This document shows, piece after piece, positions 55,147 to 64,000 of a stretch of DNA of 64,000 nucleotides (position 1 is its first letter; every line of letters begins with the position of its first letter). A model generated the notes under the pieces. That model saw only the letters and a list, made by a program, of their open reading frames with translations, did no database searches and was not told the origin of the DNA. This DNA is from an uncultured Saprospiraceae bacterium (GTDB taxonomy: Bacteria; Bacteroidota; Bacteroidia; Chitinophagales; Saprospiraceae): NCBI GenBank assembly GCA_937928405.1, contig CALFWZ010000156.1, positions 1-64,000 on the forward strand. Direction: 5' to 3'. Made by a program: the position numbers and the translations under genes.

Positions 55147-55527
55147 TCAGATAGAACGAATGCTAAAATTTAATCGTGTCATATTTAATAGAAAAACCAA
55201 CCATAAGGATAGGTTTAAAATCAACTCCATACCCATGCTTTCAATGGGGGTGAATATTGAAATAATTATCAAGGTAAGATGAAGGATAGAAAGGAGGAAA
55301 TTAGTTTTTTGTTTTTGAAATAATAATATTCCATATCCAAGATTAAAAATAAGTAGACTAGTAAAAAAAGAAGGAATATAACGAGACAAAGCCATAATTG
55401 GATCCCAACCCCAACCAATATATCTTTTTAAGGTCCAATTTGCCTTACCTTCAGGATAAAGTCATATCGCTATAGTTATTCCAAAAATAATCCAGAACAT
55501 ATTTTTTTGAATTACTTGCTTTATCAT
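55147..55527 (-). pseudogene. Small membrane protein gene interrupted by TGA
   Basis: On the minus strand an ATG at 55527 opens MIKQVIQKNMFWIIFGITIAI, then an in-frame TGA at 55464-55462 (codon 22), and the same frame continues LYPEGKANWTLKRYIGWGWDP into the 82-aa ORF of the track, with no further stop until 55147. Read through, the protein would have 126 aa and about three or four transmembrane helices. The parts join without frameshift, so a single base change explains the break. A sequencing error, or translation from the internal Met at 55395, cannot be excluded. Confidence 0.6.
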
Positions 55528-55636
55528 TTATCGCTGCTTTAAAATTTTGATTACCCAGGAAAAGTTCAAAGAATTAGTAAAATAAAATTAACTTTAGCCT
55601 CACAAACTTCAAAATCAAAATTAAAATTATTCCATT

Positions 55637-56212
55637 ATGAAGCGAAGAGATGTTTTAAAATATACTGCGCTTGCTACCGGAACTATTTTGTCCGCTCCAT
55701 TGATTGCTGGTATTCTTACTGGCTGTCGATCTGAGGTGGCGGTCGTAGATCCGTACAAACCCATTTTTTTTAATGAGCAAGAATTTTCTATCATAGAACA
55801 AATCATTGATATTATTCTACCAAAAACAGATAGTCCGTCCGCCTCAGAAGTTGGTGTGCAAAATATTATGGATACCATGATTGGTTCTACCTATAATTCG
55901 GAAGATCAAATCAAATGGAAAAATAATTTTCTAGCCTTATTGACTAAACTAAATAACAATCCAGAGGATCTTGAATCTAAAAATGTAAAGAAAAATGTGA
56001 CGCTAGAAAATTTTGAAAAACTACGGACAGAGGTTTATGAAACAGAAATTCCAGTCAAAGCTGCCATTGCTGATCTTCGTCAACAAACCATTGCTTATTA
56101 TTTATCAACAGAAGAAATCTCAACAAATTTTTTAAATTATTTACCCGTACCCGGTCAATACGAATCTTGTATTACGGTGGCTGAGATGGGAGGAAAAGCT
56201 TGGGCATTATGA
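55637..56212 (+). CDS. Gluconate 2-dehydrogenase subunit 3-like Tat lipoprotein
   Basis: A protein of 191 aa. The N-terminus MKRRDVLKYTALATG carries a twin-arginine-type signal followed by a lipobox (LTGC, Cys30), so it is probably exported folded and lipidated. The rest (FNEQEFSIIEQIIDIILPKTDSPSASEVGV ... YYLSTEEISTNFLNYLPVPGQYESCI) matches the small subunit of membrane-bound gluconate dehydrogenase-type enzymes. Its stop overlaps the ATG of the GMC oxidoreductase gene (ATGA), indicating translational coupling and one complex. Confidence 0.92.
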   Translation: MKRRDVLKYTALATGTILSAPLIAGILTGCRSEVAVVDPYKPIFFNEQEFSIIEQIIDIILPKTDSPSASEVGVQNIMDTMIGSTYNSEDQIKWKNNFLALLTKLNNNPEDLESKNVKKNVTLENFEKLRTEVYETEIPVKAAIADLRQQTIAYYLSTEEISTNFLNYLPVPGQYESCITVAEMGGKAWAL

Positions 56213-57921
56213 ATTTTAATTCTAAAGGAAAAGAGGAAAATACGTTTGATGCGATTGTGGTCGGATCTGGCATCAGTGGTGGATTTGCTGCCATGGAACT
56301 TTGTAAAAAAGGTTATAAAACTTTAGTGATCGAAAGAGGTCGTTTGGTTAAACACGGGGAATATCCAACTGCAAGTATGGACCCGTGGGAACTACCGTCT
56401 CAAAATGTAGTCAGTGCAGAGGAAATTGCTGCCCATTATTTCAAGCAGGATCGCTTACACTGGTGGGTCAACCAAGATAATAAACATTGGATCAATAAGG
56501 ACGACGAATATCCTTATGAGGAGGTCAATCGTTTTGATTGGATTCGAGGTCACCATGTGGGTGGTCGCTCCATTATGTGGGGTAGGCATTGCTACCGTTG
56601 GAGTGATATAGATTTTACTGCTAATGCCAAAGAAGGAATTGCCGTCGATTGGCCGATTCGATACAAAGACATTGAACCTTGGTATGATTACGTCGAAACC
56701 TTTGTCGGTATTGCTGGACAAAAAGAAGGATTGAAACAAGTTCCGGACGGAAAATTTTTACCTCCTTTTAAACTCAATTGTGTTGAACAACATATGCGAG
56801 AAAAAGTAAAAGCCGTATATCCAGAACGAATTATCACTCCAGGTAGGGTCGCCAATTTATCTGTTTATAAACCTGAAGTGCACAAAGGAACACGAGGTCA
56901 ATGCCAAACAAGAAATCGCTGTGTTCGGGGTTGCCCTTATGGTGCCTACTTTAGTAGTTTATCTGCTACCTTACCGGTAGCAGAAGCGACGGGAAACCTT
57001 TGGATGCGCGTTGATAGTATTGTTCAAGAAATAGTTTATGATAAAAAAACTGGGAAAGCTAGTGGTGTAAGAATTAAAGATACCAAAACGGGAGAAGAAC
57101 AAGAATTTTTTGCCCGCATCATTTTTTGTAATGCCAGTACCGTCGGAACTACTGCGATTTTGCTGAATAGTCGCTCAGAATCATTTCCTGATGGTCTCGG
57201 AAATAGCAGTGGTGAATTGGGACATAATATGATGGACCATCATTATGGAATGGGTATTTCAGCAAGGGTAGAAGGATTTGAGGATACCTACTATAAAGGC
57301 CGAAAACCGGTAGGATTTTATATTCCTAGATTTAGAAATATTGATAAAGCAACCAAACGAAAGGATTATCTGCGTGGTTTTGGTTACCAAGGAAATGCCT
57401 CTCGTGGTAATTTTGTTGCTCCGGATGTAATTGGTGCGCCATTAAAAGAAAATTTATTTAAGCCCGGACCTTACTATGTCTATATGACCTGTTTTGGGGA
57501 AATATTACCTTACCATGATAACAAGATGGTTTTGAATTTTGAAAAACTAGATCCCTTCGGAATGCCGATGATTAGTTTTGATGCTACCTTAAAGGAAAAT
57601 GAAAGAAAGTTACGACTGGATGGTATTTCCTGTGGGGAAGAGATGATGGAGGCAGCTGGTTTTAAAGATATCAAATCTTATAATGATCCCACTGCAGTTG
57701 GTGCTTGTATCCACGAAATGGGCACTGCTAGAATGGGACGAAGTAAAAAGACGAGTGTGCTCAATAAGTGGAACCAAATGCACGAAGTACCCAATGTTTT
57801 TGTGACAGATGGTTCTTGTATGACCAGTGCTGGAACTCAAAATCCAAGTATTACTTATATGGCATTAACAGCTCGGGCAGTTGATTATGCGGACAAGCAA
57901 GTTAAGGCTGGTAAGTTGTAA
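56209..57921 (+). CDS. GMC-family oxidoreductase
   Basis: A FAD enzyme of 570 aa, starting at the ATG at 56209 (the track begins at a TTG three codons upstream). The dinucleotide motif is VVGSGISGGFAAMELCKKGYKTLVIERG. GMC motifs follow: HHVGGRSIMWGRHCYRW, the cysteine-rich CQTRNRCVRGCPYGAYF, and the C-terminal HEMGTARMG and TDGSCMTSAGTQNPSITYMAL. It has no own signal and would be exported with the Tat subunit encoded upstream. It oxidises a sugar or other alcohol; the substrate is unknown. A cytochrome c subunit, often the third partner, is not adjacent. Confidence 0.93.
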   Translation: MNFNSKGKEENTFDAIVVGSGISGGFAAMELCKKGYKTLVIERGRLVKHGEYPTASMDPWELPSQNVVSAEEIAAHYFKQDRLHWWVNQDNKHWINKDDEYPYEEVNRFDWIRGHHVGGRSIMWGRHCYRWSDIDFTANAKEGIAVDWPIRYKDIEPWYDYVETFVGIAGQKEGLKQVPDGKFLPPFKLNCVEQHMREKVKAVYPERIITPGRVANLSVYKPEVHKGTRGQCQTRNRCVRGCPYGAYFSSLSATLPVAEATGNLWMRVDSIVQEIVYDKKTGKASGVRIKDTKTGEEQEFFARIIFCNASTVGTTAILLNSRSESFPDGLGNSSGELGHNMMDHHYGMGISARVEGFEDTYYKGRKPVGFYIPRFRNIDKATKRKDYLRGFGYQGNASRGNFVAPDVIGAPLKENLFKPGPYYVYMTCFGEILPYHDNKMVLNFEKLDPFGMPMISFDATLKENERKLRLDGISCGEEMMEAAGFKDIKSYNDPTAVGACIHEMGTARMGRSKKTSVLNKWNQMHEVPNVFVTDGSCMTSAGTQNPSITYMALTARAVDYADKQVKAGKL

Positions 57922-57977
57922 TGGTTTTAAAAATATTTAAAGTACTAACCATCTCGATTGCCTCCTGACGCTTAGAT

Positions 57978-58649
57978 TTAATTCGGATGAATCATTCCTT
58001 GTAGTACTTTATTCAAGGAATTAATAGCTTTGCCAATATCCCAATTTTCTTTATTTCGAGGCTCGACATAATTTGAAATGCTGCGAATTTGAAAAAATGG
58101 CGTTCCGGTCATTAAGGATGCGTAGTGAACGGCGGCACCCTCCATGCTCTCTAAATCTACGGGATATTTTTTTTGAATTTTCGAGATGCTAGCGGTGGTT
58201 CCATGAACTGTTTGGACAGTAATGGCCGTCGCTGTTGGTAAGAAATTTTGCCCTGCTGCGGCAGGATTAATTAACCAACTATCTTGAAATGGTGGCGTAT
58301 TGGGAGCGGGCATCTCTAGTTCGAAAACATCCACAAAATTTCCATCTGCTTCTTCGACTCCAAGATCTCCGAATCGGTCTTTCTCAACTAAGAATACATC
58401 TCCTATTTTTAATGTTTTTGAAAAACTACCTGCAATTCCGGCGTTAATCAATAGATTGGTTTTTACCCGTCCTAAATATTGTCCAAGAGCAAAAGCAGTA
58501 GCAGTCGTACCGACTCCAGTGATTAAAATCTGAACGGTCGTTTCTCCTTTTATGAAAGTTAGTTGGTCTTTGGAGTGAAAATTGTCGGCTAGAAATTGAC
58601 GAGTAGGTTCGATCTCAAAGAGGGTAGCAGCGACGATGGTTAGGTGCAT
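57978..58649 (-). CDS. mqnB: Futalosine hydrolase
   Basis: A protein of 223 aa of the nucleoside phosphorylase superfamily. It hydrolyses futalosine to dehypoxanthine futalosine and hypoxanthine in the futalosine route to menaquinone. Motifs: MHLTIVAATLFEIEPTRQFL, ITGVGTTATAFALG, NAGIAGSF, VDLESMEGAAVHYAS (with the base- and ribose-contact Glu) and FQIRSISNYVEPRN. A family relative, MTA/SAH nucleosidase, is possible, but SNYVEPRNKENW is typical of MqnB. Other mqn genes are not in the window. Confidence 0.92.
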   Translation of the reverse strand: MHLTIVAATLFEIEPTRQFLADNFHSKDQLTFIKGETTVQILITGVGTTATAFALGQYLGRVKTNLLINAGIAGSFSKTLKIGDVFLVEKDRFGDLGVEEADGNFVDVFELEMPAPNTPPFQDSWLINPAAAGQNFLPTATAITVQTVHGTTASISKIQKKYPVDLESMEGAAVHYASLMTGTPFFQIRSISNYVEPRNKENWDIGKAINSLNKVLQGMIHPN

Positions 58650-58686
58650 GAATTAACGATTGGTTGATGGATTAATAAGAAGAAAA

Positions 58687-59520
58687 TTATCTTTTCTTTT
58701 TTTGTATTGAATTTTTTAATCCATATCGAATCCCAATGCCAGGGCTTAAGCCAAGCACCTGATGATAGGTAGTCGCAATATCGATGTTAAATTGATCACT
58801 AATCCGAAATCCTAAACCGAAAGTTGCCAGCGTTGGATTTGCGGCCCCACCAACTCTAAGACTTACAACAGGGTGAATATGGTATTCTATTCCGGCTCGA
58901 ATAGAGAGATCCGTATCGATGCCTTTTTCAACTTCTCCGTTAAAGGTTACTTTCTTTGATGGATGATAACTAAAGCCTATTCCTAATAATCCAGGAACAT
59001 CTTCCTCCTCCGAAATGGTTACTCTCATCGGGCTAAAGATTCTAGCACCCACAGTCAATTCTTTATTGATAGGGGCAACAAAACCAATTTCAAAAGTAAA
59101 AATAGCTGCGCTACCATAGTCTGTAATCCGGGTATTTAAAAAATCAAACTGAACGCCCATGGAGAGTTTGTCAAATAATTTTCTGGCATAAGAAAGACCA
59201 ACCTTTTGCTCATTATAGTCTGTAATCCCATAGTTTTGAATGGTCAATCCGAAGGTTCCAGATCCTAAAGAGTGGGCTGCGCCCACTGCGAGATTACTGA
59301 TGCCTGTACCAACGAAGCGTTGCTCACCAAAAACCGCGAATTGAGTTCCTTCTAAAAAGGCCAATCCTGCGACGTTGCTAAAAATACTGTGAATATCTTG
59401 ATTGCTTACACCAGTATTTCCCATCCCGACACCACGAGCACCGGCTGGTAGCGGAGATCCATTTTGCGCGATGATGGTTATTCCGAGTAAAAGGAAAAAC
59501 GAGGTTATGAGTAGTTTCAT
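58687..59520 (-). CDS. PorV/UPF0164-like outer-membrane barrel protein
   Basis: A protein of 277 aa with signal peptide ending TIIAQ. The N-terminus of the mature form, GARGVGMGNTGVSNQDIHSIFSNVAGLAFLEG, is the FadL/PorV-type hatch motif. Barrel strands follow (AVGAAHSLGSGTFGLTIQNYG, GVQFDFLNTRI) and the protein ends GIGIRYG before a basic tail. PorV itself shuttles T9SS cargo to the surface, but similar short barrels have other roles. It is 37 nt upstream of mqnB on the same strand. Confidence 0.82.
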   Translation of the reverse strand: MKLLITSFFLLLGITIIAQNGSPLPAGARGVGMGNTGVSNQDIHSIFSNVAGLAFLEGTQFAVFGEQRFVGTGISNLAVGAAHSLGSGTFGLTIQNYGITDYNEQKVGLSYARKLFDKLSMGVQFDFLNTRITDYGSAAIFTFEIGFVAPINKELTVGARIFSPMRVTISEEEDVPGLLGIGFSYHPSKKVTFNGEVEKGIDTDLSIRAGIEYHIHPVVSLRVGGAANPTLATFGLGFRISDQFNIDIATTYHQVLGLSPGIGIRYGLKNSIQKKKR

Positions 59521-59879
59521 AAAAGAAAAGGTGATAACTTTTGAATAGGGTAAATATAGGAAATGTTTATCGAATAGGTATAGAGAGTTGGATTATTAAG
59601 AATTATAATGAGCTTAAACTAGAATGATTTCTTTAAAATATTTTACTCAGTTGAAGTTTTCTTTATATTTTTTTATGAAAAAATCTCTCCCATTACTTAA
59701 AATAAAAATCCAAATTTGTCCAATAATCCCATTACAGATTATGGTCTAATATTTATTCTGAAACTTTGACTCAAAAATAGGAGTTAAAAGAAGAAATTCT
59801 CTATCATATTTCTACCTTTGTCTTGGTTGGAAATTCTTTCATTAATTTTCTAGACAAAAAAATTAAATTCAATAAAATT
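59521..59879. other. Divergent intergenic region upstream of fhs
   Basis: About 360 nt of AT-rich sequence between the PorV-like start and the fhs ATG. It holds the fhs promoter candidate. No small ORF or hairpin stood out. Confidence 0.5.
59813..59820 (+). promoter_or_regulatory. Candidate -7 element TACCTTTG of fhs
   Basis: Perfect TANNTTTG match. Transcription would begin near 59827, after the track start at 59823 and before the ATG at 59880, so it decides the start codon in favour of the ATG. Confidence 0.6.
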
Positions 59880-61550
59880 ATGGCCTCAGATATCGAAATT
59901 GCTCGGACCATTCCCTTAAAACATATTGCTAAAATTGCGGAACAACTAGCGCTGAAAGAAGATCAGTTGGAGTTCTATGGAAAATATAAAGCGAAACTAC
60001 CTTTATCTTTAATTGATTCGGATCGCATCAAAAAAAATAAATTGATCTTGGTTTCTGCTTTAAGTCCTACGCCAGCTGGAGAGGGGAAAACAACGATGTC
60101 GATTGGTTTGACCCAAGGATTAAACCGGATTGGTAAACCGACCACGGTGGTACTTCGAGAACCCTCCTTAGGTCCAGTGTTTGGTATTAAAGGAGGCGCA
60201 GCCGGAGGTGGTTATTCCCAAGTGCTTCCGATGGAAGATATCAATCTTCATTTTACAGGAGATTTTTCGGCCATTGAAAAAGCACATAATTTATTGGCAG
60301 CTTTGATTGATAATAATATTCAAAGTAAAACAAGATCCATAGGTATTGATCCTAGAACGGTATTATGGAAACGCGTGATGGATATGAATGATCGCACACT
60401 CCGAAAAGTAGTAGTAGGACTTGGCGGTACGGGAAGTGGTATTCCACGAGAGACAGGATTTGATATTACCGCTGCTTCTGAGATCATGGCCATCCTATGT
60501 TTAGCTAATTCTCGTACCGATTTGAAAGAACGTCTTGGAAATATCTTTGTTGGGTTTACTCGAGAACGTAAGCCCGTTTATGCTCGTGAGTTGAATGCCC
60601 ATGGAGCGATGGCAGCGCTGCTGAAAGATGCAATCCAACCAAACCTTGTCCAAACAATTGAGGGTAACCCTGCTATTATCCACGGTGGACCTTTTGCGAA
60701 TATTGCGCAAGGAACCAACTCCGTACTTGCCACAAGGATGGGATTGTCCCTATCTGATTACGTGGTGACGGAAGCGGGATTCGGGGCTGATCTGGGAGCA
60801 GAGAAATTTCTAAATATTAAATGTCAAAGTGCAGGTTTAGCTCCAGAAGCTGTGGTGATTGTGGCTACGATCCGAGCTTTAAAATATCATGGTGGTGTAG
60901 ATCTAAAATCATTAAAGGAACCTAATCCCACAGCTGTCCAAAAAGGGTTGGTTAATTTGGAAAAACATTTAGAAAATATTCAACAGTTTGGTATTCAACC
61001 TGTGGTAGCTATCAATGAATTTATTGGTGATACGGATGCAGAGATTGCTGTAGTACGAAGAGGTTGTCAAGCTAAGGGCGTGAAAGCGGTGGTGGCTAAA
61101 GTTTGGGCGGAAGGTGGTAAAGGGGCAGAAGACTTGGCGCGAGCGGTAGTTGATAGTATTGAAAGTGGGAATAATAAATTTAAACCACTATATGATTGGA
61201 AGAGTTCCGTAGAAGGAAAAATCTTAACGATTGCTACAAAAATTTATGGAGCCTCTAAAGTAGAATATAGTTCTAGAGCTCGACGTGATTTGCGAAGAAT
61301 AGACAAATTAGATTTGAATGAATTACCAATTTGTATGGCAAAAACACAGAAATCTTTATCAGACGATCCGAAGAAAATTGGACGCCCGGAGGATTTCACT
61401 ATTACGGTTCGAGAAATTGAAATTGCCGCTGGTGCCGGATTTTTAATTCCAATAACTGGGGATATGATGCGGATGCCAGGCTTACCAGCGACTCCATCTG
61501 CTGAGTTAATTGATATTGATGAGGATGGACAGATTAGTGGATTGTTTTAA
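59880..61550 (+). CDS. fhs: Formate-tetrahydrofolate ligase
   Basis: A cytoplasmic enzyme of 556 aa, the normal family length, from the ATG at 59880. It makes 10-formyl-tetrahydrofolate from formate, THF and ATP. The P-loop-like motif is PTPAGEGKTTMSIGLTQGLNRIGK. Further motifs are REPSLGPVFGIKGGAAGGGYSQVLPMEDINLHFTGD, GIDPRTVLWKRVMDMNDR, EAGFGADLGAEKFLNIKC and the C-terminal TGDMMRMPGLP. It has no folate-gene neighbour and is apparently monocistronic. Confidence 0.97.
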   Translation: MASDIEIARTIPLKHIAKIAEQLALKEDQLEFYGKYKAKLPLSLIDSDRIKKNKLILVSALSPTPAGEGKTTMSIGLTQGLNRIGKPTTVVLREPSLGPVFGIKGGAAGGGYSQVLPMEDINLHFTGDFSAIEKAHNLLAALIDNNIQSKTRSIGIDPRTVLWKRVMDMNDRTLRKVVVGLGGTGSGIPRETGFDITAASEIMAILCLANSRTDLKERLGNIFVGFTRERKPVYARELNAHGAMAALLKDAIQPNLVQTIEGNPAIIHGGPFANIAQGTNSVLATRMGLSLSDYVVTEAGFGADLGAEKFLNIKCQSAGLAPEAVVIVATIRALKYHGGVDLKSLKEPNPTAVQKGLVNLEKHLENIQQFGIQPVVAINEFIGDTDAEIAVVRRGCQAKGVKAVVAKVWAEGGKGAEDLARAVVDSIESGNNKFKPLYDWKSSVEGKILTIATKIYGASKVEYSSRARRDLRRIDKLDLNELPICMAKTQKSLSDDPKKIGRPEDFTITVREIEIAAGAGFLIPITGDMMRMPGLPATPSAELIDIDEDGQISGLF

Positions 61551-61703
61551 AAATATGATCTAGCAATTTGTGAAAATTATTCTTGCATAGCGCAGAAAAT
61601 GGAAGCATTTAATAAAGGGCAAAAAACGCTTTGAAGGTGTCGATTTTCGGAATTAAATTTTTTTAAATGCTACATAAATTATTTTTAGAAGAACTTTCTT
61701 CTG

Positions 61704-62702
61704 CTAAATTTGTAATTCTATTTTGGTCAACTCAATATTGATTTTATTTTCACCTGAAAACTTCATAATCGTTTTTCGGAGACAGGAAATTTTTAAGGGG
61801 ATACCAGGATAATAATAATATTGATAAGTATTGATATCCTGTATATCAAACTTCGACTCTTTAAGCGCCGTTTGCATATCTTCATTCTGCTCATCGCTTT
61901 TGGCAACTCTAATAAAAAAATCTTTCAGAAATCTTTTTGTGTCCTCAGAATTAAGCGTCCGACCTTGTTCGAGAATGCAAAAGGAATTTTCATAATCTAC
62001 CGAATCGACAAATAATAATACATCTGATCGAATTGGGTCACCTCCTAAAGCATTTGGCATATCTTCTTCGTAAAAAATCGTGTCAACTGCTGAGAATTCT
62101 ACGCCAAAAGGAAAGTGGAAATATTGAAGTTCCTTTAATAAATGAGATTCGATTCCCTCTTTGCTTTCATAAAGATTCATCATGGGTCGTATAACTTTCA
62201 ACATATCTGAACGAGATACATCTTCTTCAGCAGATATTTCTTCAATGAGAACTGAAAACATGGATTTCATCGCTTTTGATACTTCTTCCCAATTTTCGAT
62301 GGTAATAAATTCTCCTACTTCATTTGTTTTGTAAATTATTTCAGTAATATTGAACTCATTCACTTTTTTGATGATTTGTACAGGTAGTTGTAATTCAGTG
62401 AGTGGCGTCTTATAGGTCCACTTAATTCGATAATTGGTCTCCGTAGAATCTAGGACAGTAAATCTAGCGATATAGGAAGAAGAGTCATTTCTAATAAGTT
62501 CATCTTCGTTCCATCTTTTCTTTATTTTGGTAATTTTAAAATCGTAGACGTCACCTACTTCCCAATATGCAACAAAAGGGATCCCAGGAGGGATAGAATC
62601 TGAATCATATGCTCCTAAATTAACGATAAGAGAATCCGTTTGTCCGATAATAAAAGAAACGCCAGACCAAAAGAAAAATGGAATTATTAAAATAAATTTC
62701 AT
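61704..62702 (-). CDS. Secreted hypothetical protein
   Basis: A protein of 332 aa with a signal peptide (ending FIIGQ, about residue 21). The mature part is acidic, with YWEVGDVYDFKITKIKKRW near the start and NTYQYYYYPGIPLKISCLRKTI near the end. I recognise no family. It is a single gene, divergent from the 62837 gene with a 134-nt region between starts. Confidence 0.75.
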   Translation of the reverse strand: MKFILIIPFFFWSGVSFIIGQTDSLIVNLGAYDSDSIPPGIPFVAYWEVGDVYDFKITKIKKRWNEDELIRNDSSSYIARFTVLDSTETNYRIKWTYKTPLTELQLPVQIIKKVNEFNITEIIYKTNEVGEFITIENWEEVSKAMKSMFSVLIEEISAEEDVSRSDMLKVIRPMMNLYESKEGIESHLLKELQYFHFPFGVEFSAVDTIFYEEDMPNALGGDPIRSDVLLFVDSVDYENSFCILEQGRTLNSEDTKRFLKDFFIRVAKSDEQNEDMQTALKESKFDIQDINTYQYYYYPGIPLKISCLRKTIMKFSGENKINIELTKIELQI

Positions 62703-62836
62703 CAGATTAAAATGTGTATTCGTTGTTTTGAAAATTGTTTTGTAGATTCATGTAAATATACTTGAAATTTTTCTCCTTATATAAAATCAACACATATGAT
62801 GAAGGTTTTATGATCATATACATTAAATGAAATAAA

Positions 62837-63436
62837 ATGCAAAAAGAAGCTAAAAAGATTCATTGGGATGTCTCCTTAGTGATCGCGTTGGTAGCGGTTT
62901 TTATTAGTACCATTACGGCTTTTATTAACTTTCAAGAATCGAGAATTATGATGGAGCAACAACAACTTTTTGCTACCCAGCAAGAAGCATCTGTCTGGCC
63001 TTTTTTAGATAACAGATCCTTTAATATATACAATGGAGATTCAATTGTAGTTTTTAGATATATCATAAAAAACAAGGGGATAGGACCAGCTATTATAGAT
63101 GAAGTGATTTATAAATATGATGGAAAACCTTTCGAGCAATATGAATTTTATCAAGTACTTCGCGATCGTTACGGAAATCAAGTAACTGTAGAGCAAAATC
63201 AAAACGCTTCCTTAAATAGGGTAGTCCTTGCCCCTGGAGAGTCACATACTGTTATTACCGAAGAATTGAAAACTAAACATGATTCTGTTCAATTAGATCT
63301 AATAGTAAATGAAATTAATGAACTTTATCAATTAGAATATTGCTATTGTTCTGTTTATGGAAAGTGTTGGTCTGTAAAAGGAAAGGAAGTCGTCCAAGCG
63401 AATGGTGATTGTGAATTTAGGAAGGATATTCGTTAA
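62837..63436 (+). CDS. Single-pass membrane protein, hypothetical
   Basis: A protein of 199 aa. One N-terminal transmembrane helix (about 12-32; VSLVIALVAVFISTITAFINF) is followed by a short helical linker (MMEQQQLFATQQEASVWP) and a beta-rich domain (about 55-190) with a Cys-bearing end (LEYCYCSVYGKCW). The pattern of short helix, QQ-rich linker and Ig-like domain is seen in uncharacterised membrane proteins of several phyla. No function can be assigned. Confidence 0.75.
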   Translation: MQKEAKKIHWDVSLVIALVAVFISTITAFINFQESRIMMEQQQLFATQQEASVWPFLDNRSFNIYNGDSIVVFRYIIKNKGIGPAIIDEVIYKYDGKPFEQYEFYQVLRDRYGNQVTVEQNQNASLNRVVLAPGESHTVITEELKTKHDSVQLDLIVNEINELYQLEYCYCSVYGKCWSVKGKEVVQANGDCEFRKDIR

Positions 63437-63626
63437 ACGTTGACTGCTTTCTTTATTTTTAAAAATAGGTGTCATCCCGAATTTTCTTTAGGAATATATT
63501 GCTGGTTAGCACTCTTTTACATAAAAAGAAGACTAACCAGCAAAAAAAGCTGTGCTGAATTGTGAATCATCGGATTAAAGGATGATGGCAAAATTGAGAA
63601 AGACCATGCTAAGGCAGTTCCTCCCG

Positions 63627-64000
63627 CTACTGAAATATTTCAATATCCGGATAAAAGGCAGCCAAGGAAAAATAATATCCCAAAATAGATTCTACCGGTT
63701 CAAGTTGTGTTCCTGCTAAGGGGCCTTCAACAATTTCACCGGAAATGGAGATCTTATTCCCATTATCATCTTCCGCAACGACCACACCTTGCCCACTTAC
63801 ATAATTGAGATTTTCCAATCCTTCGTTACGATAAGCAATTAAAAAATTCTCTGTATTTGATCCAATCACGATTATTTCCTTATTTGGAAAATTATCAATG
63901 ATAACTTGACCATCACCAAAAGATGCTATTGGATAAACTTTGTTTTTTGAATCGGTTAAGACACCGAGTACCCGTTCTTTTGCTGGTAAACGAGTATCAT
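63627..64000 (-). CDS. DUF3179 protein, C-terminal part (cut by the window edge)
   Basis: The 80-aa ORF of the track begins at an internal GTG; the frame stays open to the window edge, adding DTRLPAKERVLGVLTDSKNKVYPIASFG and more. LPAKERVLGV...YP, a central beta-rich part and the end GPLAGTQLEPVESILGYYFSLAAFYPDIEIF fit the DUF3179 family. At least 124 aa are present. The upstream part, including any signal peptide, lies beyond 64000. Function of the family is unknown. Confidence 0.75.
   Translation of the reverse strand, partial: DTRLPAKERVLGVLTDSKNKVYPIASFGDGQVIIDNFPNKEIIVIGSNTENFLIAYRNEGLENLNYVSGQGVVVAEDDNGNKISISGEIVEGPLAGTQLEPVESILGYYFSLAAFYPDIEIFQ

Noticed and set aside
63499-63543. Inverted repeat TTGCTGGTTAG/CTAACCAGCAA as a terminator
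   Set aside because: The stem is perfect, but the loop is 23 nt long and no T run follows it on either strand. Left as an unexplained inverted repeat.

Overview
The window looks like a chromosomal segment of a member of the Bacteroidota, most likely a Saprospiria/Lewinella-like lineage. The phylum call rests on several things visible in the sequence: low GC content; three secreted proteins with type IX secretion (T9SS) type-A sorting tails (FPNP...); a reg_prop/Y_Y_Y/LytS sensor beside a LytTR regulator; a TonB receptor with a carboxypeptidase-like regulatory domain; a PorV-like barrel; TANNTTTG-type -7 promoter elements; AT-rich starts without Shine-Dalgarno sites; and a futalosine hydrolase (menaquinone by the futalosine route). 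The lineage within the phylum is inference. I found no rRNA, tRNA, CRISPR array, insertion sequence or prophage.

Layout. 0.3-9 kb: an unknown secreted protein, a propeller sensor kinase with its LytTR regulator, and a large T9SS protein with an A-B-A-B-A domain pattern. 9-23 kb: mostly housekeeping genes (katG, rlmI-like methyltransferase, alpha/beta hydrolase, lipoproteins, LuxE-like enzyme, PduO-type adenosyltransferase, 7TM-HD c-di-AMP phosphodiesterase, a zincless Fpg-type glycosylase, RluA/RluD pseudouridine synthase, AI-2E transporter). 23-32 kb: class IV aminotransferase overlapping a 5'-nucleotidase, CpeT-like lipoprotein, glycosyltransferase, orphan DppB-type permease, beta-barrel, YfbK-like VWA lipoprotein, DUF4349 lipoprotein. 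32-46 kb: TetR regulator, SulP transporter and DUF2490 protein, TonB receptor with a Crp-like regulator, phosphate porin plus Na/Pi symporter, chromate transporter. 46-51.5 kb: a minus-strand run of DoxX, DUF2071, membrane methyltransferase, small membrane protein and an SbcC/Rad50-like ATPase. 51.5-55.1 kb: two tandem T9SS paralogs. 55-64 kb: a broken membrane gene, Tat lipoprotein plus GMC oxidoreductase, mqnB, PorV-like barrel, fhs, two hypotheticals, and the 3' end of a DUF3179 gene cut by the window edge.

The most unusual signals are non-coding. (1) The two T9SS paralogs at 52.0 and 53.9 kb share a leader of about 215-240 nt that is about 93% identical by eye, far more similar than the coding sequence that follows. 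It holds two conserved hairpins and complementary segments compatible with a pseudoknot, so it is a candidate structured cis-regulatory RNA. (2) An 8-bp tandem repeat family (TCAACNAY) forms arrays that abut or overlap start or stop codons at four loci. Two of these arrays lie beyond a related dispersed element that begins GGGACTGTTTGG. (3) A small membrane gene at 55.1-55.5 kb is interrupted by one in-frame TGA.
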